Below, in pieces: positions 37,663-47,027 of a stretch of DNA of 61,821 nucleotides. Made by a program: the position numbers and the translations under genes. The notes below the pieces were generated by a model, which was given only the letters and a program-made list of their open reading frames with translations, ran no database searches and was not told the origin of the DNA. Position 1 is the stretch's first letter; the number at the start of each line of letters is the position of its first letter. Origin of the DNA: Streptomyces actuosus (GTDB lineage: Bacteria; Actinomycetota; Actinomycetes; Streptomycetales; Streptomycetaceae); the NCBI RefSeq assembly GCF_016921115.1, contig NZ_JAFFZS010000041.1, forward strand, positions 1-61,821, given 5' to 3'.

Positions 37663-38904
37663 ATGCACACGGTCACTCAGCCCTTCAGCATCCTCTCCGA
37701 GGAGTTCGAGGCCGACCCCTACCGCTGCTTCGCCCCGCTGAGGGAGCGGTCACCGGTGCACTACGAGCCCGCGCTCGACAGCTACTTCCTCTCCCGCCAT
37801 CGGGACGTCAGGCGGGTCTTGGGCGATCACGCCGCCTTCACCACCGAAACGCTGCAGGAACGCGCCGAACCGGTGATGCGCGGGCCGGTCCTCGCCCAGA
37901 TGACGGGCGCCGAGCACACCGCCAAACGAAAGATCGTCGTCCGGGCGTTCACAGGGCAGGCCCTGCAGGATCAGATACACGCCATCCGCACCGACGCTGC
38001 CGAACTCATCGCTCCCTTCCTCCCCCGGGGCAGGGTCGACCTCGTCAAGGACTTCGGCAGACCTCTTGCCGTCTTCGTGACGCTCGACATCCTCGGTCTG
38101 GACAAGCGGGACTGGCGGCAGATCGCCGACTGGCACAGCGGCATCATCGAGTTCATCACGAGCTTGGCCCTCACTCCGGAACGCCGCCGGCACTGTCTGG
38201 AGTGCGCCGAGCAGTTGGAGGGCTACCTCGCCCCCGTCATCGAGCGGCGCCGCCGGCGCCCGGGCGACGACCTGATATCGAGGCTGTGCGCCGCCGAGTT
38301 CGAGGGCACCAGCATGAGCAATCGCGACATCACCGCGTTGGTGATCAACGTCCTGGCCGCCGCCACGGAACCCGCCGACAAGTCCCTCGCCCTGCTCTTC
38401 AAGCACCTCATCGACCACCCCGAGCAGTTGGCCCAGGTCCGCCGGGACCCGGCCCTGCTTCCCGCCGCGATCGCCGAGACACTGCGCCACACCCCGCCGG
38501 TCCAGCTCGTCCCCCGCCACGCGGAGCAGGACACCGAGATCTCCGGCACGATCGTCCCGAAGGGTGCCACCGTCTTCTGCCTGATCGGCGCGGCCAACCG
38601 GGACCCCGACGCCTTCACCTCCCCGGACACCTTCGACATCCACCGCCCGGACCTGGGCACCGCCCGATCCTTCACCGCCGCCGCCCAGCATCTGGCTTTC
38701 GGCACCGGTCTCCACCAGTGCGTCGGAGCGGCCTTCGCGCGCGCCGAGATCGAGACCGTCGCCGCGCTGCTCCTCCCCCTGCTGGACCAGGTCCGCCACA
38801 GCCCCGGCTCCCGCTACCGGGAGACCGGCCTGTACACCCGCGGACCCGCCTCTCTGCCACTGGACTTCACCCCCGTAGGCGAAGGCGGGACCTGCCATCC
38901 GTGA
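37663..38904 (+). CDS. Cytochrome P450
   Basis: A 413-residue soluble bacterial P450. The heme-ligand motif is AFGTGLHQCVGAAFARAE (Cys353), the ExxR motif lies in IAETLRHTPPVQL, and the expected PERF-like region follows. The I-helix reads NVLAAATEPADKSLA, lacking the usual AGxDT pattern, with Glu-Pro after the Thr. That change may alter proton delivery, though similar I-helices occur in some Streptomyces P450s. The substrate is unknown. ATG 37663 follows a GAGAAGG RBS. A SnoaL-like gene follows 101 bp later. It is not part of known antimycin gene sets. Confidence 0.93.
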   Translation: MHTVTQPFSILSEEFEADPYRCFAPLRERSPVHYEPALDSYFLSRHRDVRRVLGDHAAFTTETLQERAEPVMRGPVLAQMTGAEHTAKRKIVVRAFTGQALQDQIHAIRTDAAELIAPFLPRGRVDLVKDFGRPLAVFVTLDILGLDKRDWRQIADWHSGIIEFITSLALTPERRRHCLECAEQLEGYLAPVIERRRRRPGDDLISRLCAAEFEGTSMSNRDITALVINVLAAATEPADKSLALLFKHLIDHPEQLAQVRRDPALLPAAIAETLRHTPPVQLVPRHAEQDTEISGTIVPKGATVFCLIGAANRDPDAFTSPDTFDIHRPDLGTARSFTAAAQHLAFGTGLHQCVGAAFARAEIETVAALLLPLLDQVRHSPGSRYRETGLYTRGPASLPLDFTPVGEGGTCHP

Positions 38905-39005
38905 CACCCGCCCCGGTCTCCCTCCGGCAGGCCGGCGCCCGCCCTCCCCGGCTCCACCCACCCCGGACGGAGCCGCCTCCCCCTCCAGATCAGGAGAAAG
39001 CAGCG

Positions 39006-39398
39006 ATGACACCGACCGGTATCACCCAAGCCGTCAACGACCTGCTGTTCCAGCCGGGTCTCGACCTCGCCGAGGCCGTCGACCGGCACTTCACCCCGGA
39101 CTACCGCCAGCGCACCGACGGGGTGTGGAGCGACCGGGACTCCTTCACCCAGCACATGAGACGCCTGCGTTCCCTGGTCCGCAGCGGACACATCGAGGTC
39201 CACGACGAATTCCGCGACGGGCTGCGCTACGCCGACCGTCACACCGTCACCCTCACCCAGCACAACGGCCGCACCTCACGCACCGAGGTCTATCTCTTCG
39301 CCCGGCTCGCCCCCGACGGGCGATTCCAGCGCGTCGAGGAGACCACCCTCCTGCTGCAGGGCCATCCCGACGACGGCAATCTGGGACTCGTCAAGTGA
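39006..39398 (+). CDS. SnoaL-like/NTF2-fold protein
   Basis: A 130-residue NTF2-fold protein: AVDRHFTPDYRQRTDGVWSD with helix FTQHMRRLRSL and strands VHDEFRDGLRYADRHTVTLT, ending RVEETTLLLQG. This matches the nuclear-transport-factor/SnoaL superfamily, which includes polyketide cyclases, isomerases and non-catalytic proteins. A clear RBS (AGGAGAAAG) precedes ATG 39006. Closely linked to the P450 gene; joint action on one substrate is inferred. Confidence 0.78.
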   Translation: MTPTGITQAVNDLLFQPGLDLAEAVDRHFTPDYRQRTDGVWSDRDSFTQHMRRLRSLVRSGHIEVHDEFRDGLRYADRHTVTLTQHNGRTSRTEVYLFARLAPDGRFQRVEETTLLLQGHPDDGNLGLVK

Positions 39399-39697
39399 CC
39401 GGCAAGGGACCCCTGGAAGGTACTGGCGTCCGAGGGGTGGCGGTGACCTGCGCCGTCCCGACCTGCGAGCCGTGGAAACGCTCGACGGGCACGGCAGCCC
39501 GGTACATCCGCGAGCCCTTCGCACGACGCCACCCGCCAATGCGTTCGACGACTTGTAGGATCTCGAACGCAGGAGCGACGGCGTCGAGGGGGCCGGACCA
39601 GCCCCACGCGTGCCGTGTTCAGGTGCCCGACTCTGCGAAGCTCGGCAGGTGCCCGCGAGCCTGGTGAGCCGGTGCCGGGTCGATGAGGGGAGCCGCC

Positions 39698-41698
39698 GTG
39701 GCGTCCGTGGGAGCGAGACTGAGCAGTGCCCGGGTGCGGGCCTTCATCGGTCGGGAGGAGGAGCTCGGACGCTTCGGCGCGGCTTTGGCCGGCGACCCAC
39801 AGGCACCGTTCGTGTTCTACCTGGTCGGGCCTGGCGGCATCGGCAAGTCGGCGCTGCTTCGGCGCCTGACGGACGACGCCCGCGCGGCAGGCCGGCCGCT
39901 CATCGAACTCGACGGCCGCTTCGTCAGCCGGGACCCGGCCGATTTCGAGCGCGCCGCACGTTCCTTCCCGGCTGTTCCCGGCACGGTCCTGGTCGTGGAC
40001 TCCTTCGAGCACTGCCAGTGGCTGGAGAGCTGGCTGTGGCAGCACTTCCTGCCCCGCGCCGCGGACGACACCCTGGTCGTCCTCGCCGGCCGGCTCGCTC
40101 CGCAGCCGCAGTGGACCGCCGACCCCGCCTGGGCCGGGCTCCTGCACGTCACCGAACTGGAGCCGTTCTCCGAGGAACAGGCCCGAAGCCTGCTGGCCAC
40201 AGCACAGATCCGGCCCGAACTGCGCGATCGGGTGCTCCGCTTCGCCGCGGGCAACCCGTTGGCGCTGTCCCTCGCGGCAGCGGCGGGCTCCGCGGGCTGC
40301 GGCAGGGAGGAGATATGGGCCCCCTCGGCGGACACATTGCGCACCCTGCTCGCTGGGCTGATCGGTGAGGTGCCGACGGCGGCCCACCGCCGCGCCTTGG
40401 AGGTGGCGGCACAGGCCCACTCGACCTCCGAGGAACTGCTCGCCGCGGTGCTGCCCGAACAGGACGCCCATCTGCTCTTCTCCTGGCTGAGGGACCTGCC
40501 CTTCATGGAGTCCACGCATCGCGGGCTCCACCCGCACGACGCCGCACGGGAGACGCTGGCCGCCGACCTGCGCTGGCGAGCGCCCAACGCCTTCGTGACG
40601 ATGCGCCAACGCCTGGCGGACGAATACCTGCGCCTGCTGCGCGAGGCGCCCGAGGAACGGGTGTGGACCGTCACCGACGAACTCTTCTACCTCTTCCGCG
40701 AAGGAAGGACACTGGCCCGGCTGCGGACGTGGTCCCGCGAGGACGAAGTGCACGACCGCCCTCTGCACCCGGACGACATGGATGCCGTGCTGCGTATGGC
40801 GGAGAAGACGGAGGGAGCCGCTTCTGCGGAACTGGTCCGCTACTGGGCGCAGCGTCAGCCGCAGGCCTTCAGCGTCTACCGTCTCGTGAGCACGGGCCGG
40901 GCCGTGGCGTTCACGGCCCGGCTGGCGCTGCCGGCCCCTCCCGACCCCGAGGACCTCGCCACCGATCCTGTCGTCGCGGCAGCCTGGGAGTACACCGAGG
41001 CCACCGTGCCGGTGCGCCCCGGCGACCACATCGGCGTAAGCCGCTTCTCGATCTACCCGGAGCGGTATCAGGTCCCCTCACGCGTCATCGACCTGAGCAG
41101 TTCCCGAGCCCAGGCGGAGTCCGCCCGTGCCCGCGGGCGAGCCTTCGGATTCGCGGTGTTCCGGGACGCCGAGGCCTGGGGCGAGCGCGTCAGGGGCACC
41201 CTGAACGACACCGGGGCGCGACCGCGCGTCGGTGAACACACCTACGGGCTGTTCGGCGTGGACTGGCGGCAGGAATCGGTGGAGACCTGGCTCCATCGAT
41301 TCATCTCGGCCACCGAAACGCCTGTCCGAGCCGGACCGTCGCCCGTTTCCCGCAGCGCGTTCGACCAGGCGGTGCGGGAGGCGCTGGTGCACTGGCGCGA
41401 CGCAGGCGCCTTTGCCGCCTGCGCCCTGATGCGGGCCCGTATCGCGGCCGATTTCCGTGATCCTGCCGAGGAGTTGCGCACCCTGCTGCGCGAGGCAGTC
41501 GACGCCCTCGGCCACGACCCGCGCGGTGTGCGGGCCCGCGAAGCCCTGACGGCGGGCTACTTCTCCGGTGCGCCCACCCAGGAAGCCGCCGCCCGCCGCC
41601 TGGGCCTTCCGTACGGCACTTACCGCCGCCATCTGCGTCAGGGGCTGGACCTGCTCTGTGAGGCCCTGTGGCAACAGGAGTTGCACGGCCCTCGATAG
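39698..41698 (+). CDS. Large P-loop ATPase with C-terminal HTH-like segment (putative regulator)
   Basis: A 666-residue protein with an N-terminal AAA/STAND-type ATPase: IGREEELGRF, Walker A GPGGIGKSALL, Walker B TVLVVDSFE. The middle region is helical and then resembles a GNAT-like fold (VDLSSSRAQAESARARGRA). The last ~60 residues (APTQEAAARRLGLPYGTYRR, then HLRQGLDLL) look like a sigma-region-4 or HTH element. This domain order suggests a signal-responsive regulator, possibly of the neighbouring genes. GTG 39698 has AGGGGAG five bases upstream; ATG 39683 is an alternative with no RBS. Confidence 0.75.
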   Translation: MASVGARLSSARVRAFIGREEELGRFGAALAGDPQAPFVFYLVGPGGIGKSALLRRLTDDARAAGRPLIELDGRFVSRDPADFERAARSFPAVPGTVLVVDSFEHCQWLESWLWQHFLPRAADDTLVVLAGRLAPQPQWTADPAWAGLLHVTELEPFSEEQARSLLATAQIRPELRDRVLRFAAGNPLALSLAAAAGSAGCGREEIWAPSADTLRTLLAGLIGEVPTAAHRRALEVAAQAHSTSEELLAAVLPEQDAHLLFSWLRDLPFMESTHRGLHPHDAARETLAADLRWRAPNAFVTMRQRLADEYLRLLREAPEERVWTVTDELFYLFREGRTLARLRTWSREDEVHDRPLHPDDMDAVLRMAEKTEGAASAELVRYWAQRQPQAFSVYRLVSTGRAVAFTARLALPAPPDPEDLATDPVVAAAWEYTEATVPVRPGDHIGVSRFSIYPERYQVPSRVIDLSSSRAQAESARARGRAFGFAVFRDAEAWGERVRGTLNDTGARPRVGEHTYGLFGVDWRQESVETWLHRFISATETPVRAGPSPVSRSAFDQAVREALVHWRDAGAFAACALMRARIAADFRDPAEELRTLLREAVDALGHDPRGVRAREALTAGYFSGAPTQEAAARRLGLPYGTYRRHLRQGLDLLCEALWQQELHGPR

Positions 41699-41813
41699 CC
41701 GTCGCTGCAGGCGCGCTCCGGTAGGTGAGGTGGACAGGAGCGGACAGGACCGGACAGTCCTCGCCCCTGCTCGGCCTGGAAAGTGGACACCGCCCCGCAA
41801 CACGCTGTGCGCC

Positions 41814-43295
41814 ATGAACCTCCCACGCGCTCAGTCGGACCCGGCTCCGCCCGCCCCTCGGCACGCAGCCGCGCTCTGGGCCCTCGCCGCGGCCCAGTTC
41901 ACGGTCATGCTCGCCACGTCGATCGTGAACGTGGCCCTCCCCCAGATCCGTACCGGGGTGGGCCTGTCCGACGACGGCACCACCTGGGTCGTCAACGCCT
42001 ACGGCCTGACGTTCGGCGCGCTGCTTCTGGCCGGCGGACGGGCAGCCGACCTGCTCGGTCGCCGCCGGGTGCTGATCGCCGGCCTCCTTCTGTTCGCCGC
42101 CGCTTCAGCAGCGGCGGGATGGGCCGACTCCGCGGACCTTCTGATCGCGGCCCGTGCCGTTCAGGGCCTCGGTGCCGCCGTCATCGCCCCGGCCGCCCTC
42201 GCCCTGGCCGTGGGCCTGTTCCCGTCCGGTCCCGGGCGCGGCACGGCTCTGGCGGTGTGGGGTGTGGTGTCGGGGGCGGGGGGAGCGGGCGGCGTCCTGC
42301 TGGGCGGTGTCCTCACACAAGCGTGGGGCTGGACGTGGATCTTCCACTGCGTCGCGTTCGGGGCGGTGCTGGTCCTGGCCGCCGTGACGGTCCTCGTCCC
42401 GCGGACGGCCGGCCGCGGGGGCGGGCGGTTCGACCTGCTGGGAACCGTCGCCGTCACACTGGCGCTGACCTGCCTGGTCTGGGCGCTGACCACCGCACGC
42501 GGCACGGGCTGGACGGATGTCCGGGTTCTGGGCTCCCTCCTCGGCTCCGCCGCTCTGCTCGGGGTCTTCGTCGTGATCGAGCGTCGCCGGCCGGACGCAC
42601 TGATACCACCGCGCCTGTTCACCACCGGGCGGGTCGCGGCGGGCAACCTGCTGATGGGACTGCTGGGATCCGTGTGGATCGCCTTGTTCTTCTTCCTGCC
42701 GCTCTACCAGCAACAGGTCCTCGGGGCGGGGCCCCTGGCCACCGGAGCAGGCCAACTCCCGCTCACTGCGGCCAACATGCTCGGATCCGTCCTCGCCCCG
42801 CGCGTCTCCCGGCTCATCGGTGCGACCACAACCGTGACCATCGCCCTGCTCACCGAGGCCGCCGGTTTGCTGTGGCTGTCACGGATCAGCGCCGACGGCA
42901 CCTATCTCGGCGACGTCCTCGGTCCCAGCCTGCTGGTCGGCCTCGGTCTGAGCATCGCCTTCGTCCAGCTCACCTCACTCGCCGTGGACGGGGTCCCGTC
43001 CCAGGACGCGGGCCTCGCCGGCGGACTGGTCAACACCACCCGCCAGGTCGGGGGCGCGATCGGCCTCGCCGCTCTGGCCACCTTCGCCGGCTCCGTCACC
43101 GCTCGCGCGTCCGCTCAGCAGCCCCATCTGCAGGCCCTCACCACCGGCTACCGGGCCGCGTTCACCGTCTCGGCCGCTGTCCTGGCCGCAGCGGGACTGC
43201 TCGCGCCGCTCCTCACCCGCCGCAGGGGACCGCGGAAGGCGACAGCCATCGCCCCTCGTCCGGCCACCGACCCGCACCCCTCCCGGATCGGCTGA
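41814..43295 (+). CDS. MFS transporter, DHA2 family (14 TM)
   Basis: A 493-residue drug:H+ antiporter-like protein. The opening helix FTVMLATSIVNVALPQI is the DHA2 signature start, motif A appears as GRAADLLGRRRVLI, and about 14 hydrophobic segments follow to LAAAGLLAPLL. It is likely to export a small hydrophobic molecule. ATG 41814 was chosen; the frame before it is a shadow of the ATPase gene. It lies 115 bp after the ATPase gene and 54 bp before the SRPBCC gene. Whether it exports antimycin or a product of its own group is unknown. Confidence 0.92.
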   Translation: MNLPRAQSDPAPPAPRHAAALWALAAAQFTVMLATSIVNVALPQIRTGVGLSDDGTTWVVNAYGLTFGALLLAGGRAADLLGRRRVLIAGLLLFAAASAAAGWADSADLLIAARAVQGLGAAVIAPAALALAVGLFPSGPGRGTALAVWGVVSGAGGAGGVLLGGVLTQAWGWTWIFHCVAFGAVLVLAAVTVLVPRTAGRGGGRFDLLGTVAVTLALTCLVWALTTARGTGWTDVRVLGSLLGSAALLGVFVVIERRRPDALIPPRLFTTGRVAAGNLLMGLLGSVWIALFFFLPLYQQQVLGAGPLATGAGQLPLTAANMLGSVLAPRVSRLIGATTTVTIALLTEAAGLLWLSRISADGTYLGDVLGPSLLVGLGLSIAFVQLTSLAVDGVPSQDAGLAGGLVNTTRQVGGAIGLAALATFAGSVTARASAQQPHLQALTTGYRAAFTVSAAVLAAAGLLAPLLTRRRGPRKATAIAPRPATDPHPSRIG

Positions 43296-43349
43296 ACCGC
43301 AAGGCCGGTCGCTCCACCGACCCGTACCACCACGACAGGAAGAACAACC

Positions 43350-43790
43350 ATGGTCACCATTGACGAGACCGCCCCCGTCGTCGTCCGCCTGAGCACCGCG
43401 ATCGCCGCCCCGCTCGCGACGGTGTGGGACCTGCACACCGACATCGCGGCCTGGCCGGCCTGGAACCCGGAGGTCGACCGGGCCGTGCCGGACGGTCCGC
43501 TGACGCCCGGGAGTTCCTTCCGCTGGCGAACCCACGGCCTGGACATCGTCTCCACCGTGCACGAACTGGTCGCCGGCGAGCGGATCGTGTGGGGCGGCCC
43601 GGCCGCCGGCATCACCGGCCTCCACGTCTGGACGTTCGAGCGGGGCGATGGCGGCGTCACCGTCCGCACCGAGGAGTCCTGGAGCGGCGCCCCCGTCGAG
43701 GCCGCGGCCGACGACCTGCGCAAGGCCCTCCACGACTCCCTGGAGAAGTGGCTCGCCCACCTCAAGTCCTCTGCGGAGCAGCGTGCCTGA
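43350..43790 (+). CDS. SRPBCC family (polyketide cyclase/START-like) protein
   Basis: A 146-residue START/Bet v1-fold protein: VVRLSTAIAAPLATVWDLHT, then AWPAWNPEVDRAV, RWRTHGLDIVSTVHEL and the C-terminal helix LRKALHDSLEKWLAHLK. Family members bind hydrophobic ligands and a few cyclise polyketides. A GGAAGAACAACC leader precedes ATG 43350. It sits 33 bp before the carotenoid-oxygenase gene, and co-transcription is likely. Confidence 0.85.
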   Translation: MVTIDETAPVVVRLSTAIAAPLATVWDLHTDIAAWPAWNPEVDRAVPDGPLTPGSSFRWRTHGLDIVSTVHELVAGERIVWGGPAAGITGLHVWTFERGDGGVTVRTEESWSGAPVEAAADDLRKALHDSLEKWLAHLKSSAEQRA

Positions 43791-43823
43791 CAAGTCACCG
43801 ACCCATCGACGGAGGTTTCTGCC

Positions 43824-45188
43824 ATGACTGCCGACAAGCCCTACCTGACCGGCCACTACACTCCGGTCGCCGACGAGATCACCGCCACCGAACTCACCGT
43901 CGAGGGCGCCCTGCCCCCCGAACTGAACGGCCTTCTGCTCCGCAACGGCCACAACCCCAAGCCCGGTGTCACCCCCACCCACTGGTTCAAGGGCAGCGGC
44001 ATGGTCCACGGCGTCCGGCTGTGTGAGGGCCGCGCCGCGTGGTACCGCAACCGCTGGGTTCACACGCCGGCTCTCCAGGGCGCCCCCTATATGACCGAAC
44101 TCGGACCCGACCTGACCGCCAGCACCGCCGGCACCCACGTCATCGAGCACGCCGGACGGCTGCTCGCGCTGTGCGAGGCGAACGTGCCCTTCGAGATCAC
44201 GCCGGAGCTGGAAACAGTCGGTGCCCATGACTTCGGCGGCAAGCTGCGCACCGCGATGACCGCGCACCCCAAGGAGGACCCGGTGACCGGGGAACTCCAC
44301 TTCTTCGGTTCCTCCCCGTTCCCGCCTCACCTGGTGTACTACGTCGCCGACGCCAAGGGCGAGATCGTCCACAGCTCCGAGGTACCAGGGGCCACCGCGG
44401 CGCTCAAGCACGACTTCGCACTCACCCGCCGCCACGTGGTCTTCGTCGAGGGAAACGTCACCTTCGATCCCGCCGAGTCCTCCGGCATCCCCTACGGCTG
44501 GAGCGACCGGCAGCCCGCCCGCATAGGTGTCATGCCGCGCGGAGACGACGGCGCCCGGCACACGCGCTGGTTCTCGATCGAACCGGGCAACATGCTGCAT
44601 ACCGCCAACGCGTACGAGGACGGCCGGGGCCGCGTCGTGCTGGAGGGCCCCACGGTCGACCGCGAGGGCTTCCTCCTCTCCTGGAACTGGTGGGTCGGCG
44701 CGCCCGGCCGCGGTACCGAGCCCGTCGCCCGCTCCTACACCCGGCGTTGGGTGGTCGACCTGGACGCCGGTACCGTCGACGAACAGATCATCGACGACCT
44801 CCCGGTGGAGTTCCCGACCCTCAACGAGGAGTACCTGGGCTCCGAGAACCGCTACCAGTACGCCATCTCCTTCCCCGACGAGAAGGGCTTCGGAGGGTAC
44901 GGCGTCGTCAAGTACGACCGCACCACGGGCGCCCGACGCATCCACCAGGCCGGCGATGCCCGCATGCCCGGGGAAGCCGTCTTCCTCCCCGCGGCCGGAG
45001 CCACCCGTGAGGACGACGGCTACCTGCTCACGGTCGTCTCCGACCTCAAGCAGGACGCTTCGCACCTGCTGGTCCTCGACGCCTCCGGCCTGGACCGGAT
45101 CGCCACCGTGCATCTGCCCCACCGGGTGAGCGCCGGCCTCCACGGCTCCTGGATCCCGAGCACCGGGCCGGACGACACCGAGGCCTGA
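43824..45188 (+). CDS. Carotenoid oxygenase (RPE65/CCD) family protein
   Basis: A 454-residue seven-bladed beta-propeller oxygenase. All four iron-ligand histidines are visible: His148 (TAMTAHPK), His196 (ALKHDFAL), His259 (NMLHTANAYED) and His440 (AGLHGSW). The N-terminal ELNGLLLRNGHNPKP and GSGMVHGVRL are family hallmarks. Members cleave carotenoids, apocarotenoids or stilbenes at a C=C bond. No carotenoid synthesis gene is nearby, so the substrate may be another conjugated polyene or stilbene-like molecule; this is inference. Confidence 0.94.
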   Translation: MTADKPYLTGHYTPVADEITATELTVEGALPPELNGLLLRNGHNPKPGVTPTHWFKGSGMVHGVRLCEGRAAWYRNRWVHTPALQGAPYMTELGPDLTASTAGTHVIEHAGRLLALCEANVPFEITPELETVGAHDFGGKLRTAMTAHPKEDPVTGELHFFGSSPFPPHLVYYVADAKGEIVHSSEVPGATAALKHDFALTRRHVVFVEGNVTFDPAESSGIPYGWSDRQPARIGVMPRGDDGARHTRWFSIEPGNMLHTANAYEDGRGRVVLEGPTVDREGFLLSWNWWVGAPGRGTEPVARSYTRRWVVDLDAGTVDEQIIDDLPVEFPTLNEEYLGSENRYQYAISFPDEKGFGGYGVVKYDRTTGARRIHQAGDARMPGEAVFLPAAGATREDDGYLLTVVSDLKQDASHLLVLDASGLDRIATVHLPHRVSAGLHGSWIPSTGPDDTEA

Positions 45189-45509
45189 CACGCGGTGAGG
45201 ACGCGCACCGGCTGTCCCGGCGGGCCGTGACGCGAAGGCCGACGGTCCCGGAGCCCGACGGGACATCCCGACCCGCCTCCCAGTCGGCCCGGCCCCCGCC
45301 CGCAGCACGTCCGTGAGGCGCGCTTCGAACCATCCGCCCGCCGAGCGGCCCCACGGCACAACGGCTGCCGACCCGCGAGACGGTCCGGGGCCGGCACTGC
45401 GGCAGCACTGCAGAGTCTGCCGTTGCTCCTGAGATGCCCCTCGCACAGCAGTTCCCGAACAACGCCACGGAACCGACGCCGCGGCACCTACGAACCGAGG
45501 AATTCCGAC
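45189..45509. other. Gap with no supported gene
   Basis: About 320 bp of GC-rich sequence with only short shadow frames. It probably holds a promoter for the secreted protein at 45510, but no clear -35/-10 pair or hairpin is seen. Confidence 0.5.
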
Positions 45510-46991
45510 ATGACAAGAATCCGCAGGCACACCGGCTGGATCGCCACCGCCCTTTCCGGTCTCCTGGCCACACTCGCCGTGCCGGCGCTCGCCCAGCCGG
45601 AACAGGACGCCCGTCCGACGCCCGCCACCGCCATCGACTGGCACACCTGCACCGACGCGGACTTCAGGCACATGCAGTGCGGATCGATCCAGGTTCCGGT
45701 GGACTGGTCCCACCCCCGTGCAGGCAGCCTCACCCTCGCCCTGGTCCGCCGACCGGCCGACGACCGGGCTCACCGCCAGGGCACCCTGCTGGTGAACGAC
45801 GGGGCCGGCGGTTCCTCGATCGAGCAGTTGCGCCTGGCGATGCACGTCGGCCTTCCGCACTTCGCCGGCGCCATGACCCAGAAGTTCGACCTCGTCGCCG
45901 TGGACCCCCGCGGAGTCGGACACAGCACGCCCCTCCTCTGCGGAGAACCGCTCAAGCCCGCCGGAGTCAGCCACTTCCCTCGGACACGGGCCGCCTACGA
46001 CGCGCTCGTCGCCCACAACCGGGCCTTCGCCGAGGACTGCCTGCGCCGCAACGGCCGGCTCACCGCCCACGTCGACCTGACCAGCACCGCACGGGACTTC
46101 GAGGCGGTACGCAGAGGGCTGGGCGAACGGCAGCTGAACTGGTACGGCATCCACTACAGCACGCTTGTCGGACGCACCTACGCCAAGCTCTACCCCGGCA
46201 GGCTGCGCACCATGGTCCTCGACACCGCACTCGACGACTCCGGCTCACTCCGTTCGCGGATCATCCAGGAGGCGGAGACCGCCGAGACGGCGTTCAACCG
46301 CTTCACCGCCTGGTGCGCCGGCTCGAAGACCTGCGCCCTGCACGGCAAGGACGTCGCGGCCGCATACGACGCACTCGTCGCCCGCGCCGAACGCGATCCG
46401 ATCCCCACGGGCGGCAGAGCCCACCAGCCGCTGACCGGTGAAGACATTCGCGAGGCCACCCAGGACTACCTGACGCTGTCCGGACTCTCCTGGCCGGAAC
46501 TGGCGAAAGCCATCGCCAAGGCCCAGGACGGAGACGCGACGGACTTCACCATCGACCCGGACGACACCCTCGATCCCGTCCAAGTGCAGGTGCCCGCCTG
46601 TCTGGACACCCCACGCCCAGTGCACACCTTCGCCCAGCTCACCCGACTGCAGAAGGAACTCGCCCGCGTGTCCCCGCACCTGGGCGGAGCCGTCCGCTCC
46701 TACAGGTCCGTCGCCGGGTGCCTCGGCTGGCCTCTTCCCGCCGAGCCGGTCAGGGGCGGCACCCTGGTCCACGATGCGCCGCCCGCGCTGATTCTGCAGT
46801 CCACCCATCAGGCCCTCGCCCCCTACCGGGCCGGCCTGACCATGGCGGCCCAGTTGCCCGGCAGTGTCGTCCTGACACGGGACGGCGACGACTACAGCAT
46901 GTTCCTCCTCTCCCAGTGCGTCCGCGATGCCACCAACCGCTACCTCGTCTCCCGTGAGCTGCCTGCCCCCGGTACGACCTGCACCGACTGA
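45510..46991 (+). CDS. Secreted TAP-like alpha/beta-hydrolase lacking its catalytic triad (pseudoenzyme)
   Basis: A 493-residue protein with a signal peptide (MTRIRRHTGWIATALSGLLA, cleavage near LAVPALAQ). The fold is that of actinobacterial tripeptidyl-aminopeptidase-like hydrolases: IQVPVDWSHP, FDLVAVDPRGVGHS, RLRTMVLDTALDDSG. The family nucleophile segment YGVSYGTxLG is here YGIHYSTLVG (Ser to His). The Asp segment THDAATPY is THQALAPY (Asp to Gln). The His segment DGDGHTS is DGDDYSM (His to Tyr). The disulfide-type Cys residues and the full length are kept, so this is not simple decay. It may bind peptides without cleaving them. ATG 45510 follows a GAGGAA RBS. Confidence 0.85.
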   Translation: MTRIRRHTGWIATALSGLLATLAVPALAQPEQDARPTPATAIDWHTCTDADFRHMQCGSIQVPVDWSHPRAGSLTLALVRRPADDRAHRQGTLLVNDGAGGSSIEQLRLAMHVGLPHFAGAMTQKFDLVAVDPRGVGHSTPLLCGEPLKPAGVSHFPRTRAAYDALVAHNRAFAEDCLRRNGRLTAHVDLTSTARDFEAVRRGLGERQLNWYGIHYSTLVGRTYAKLYPGRLRTMVLDTALDDSGSLRSRIIQEAETAETAFNRFTAWCAGSKTCALHGKDVAAAYDALVARAERDPIPTGGRAHQPLTGEDIREATQDYLTLSGLSWPELAKAIAKAQDGDATDFTIDPDDTLDPVQVQVPACLDTPRPVHTFAQLTRLQKELARVSPHLGGAVRSYRSVAGCLGWPLPAEPVRGGTLVHDAPPALILQSTHQALAPYRAGLTMAAQLPGSVVLTRDGDDYSMFLLSQCVRDATNRYLVSRELPAPGTTCTD

Positions 46992-47027
46992 TCTCGTCCC
47001 TGCGCCCACGCCCGAAGGAGCACCACG

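Noticed and set aside
41814..43295. DHA2 transporter as the antimycin exporter
   Set aside because: It lies outside the ant operons, beyond a 0.9-kb gap and three unrelated genes. Position alone does not support it.
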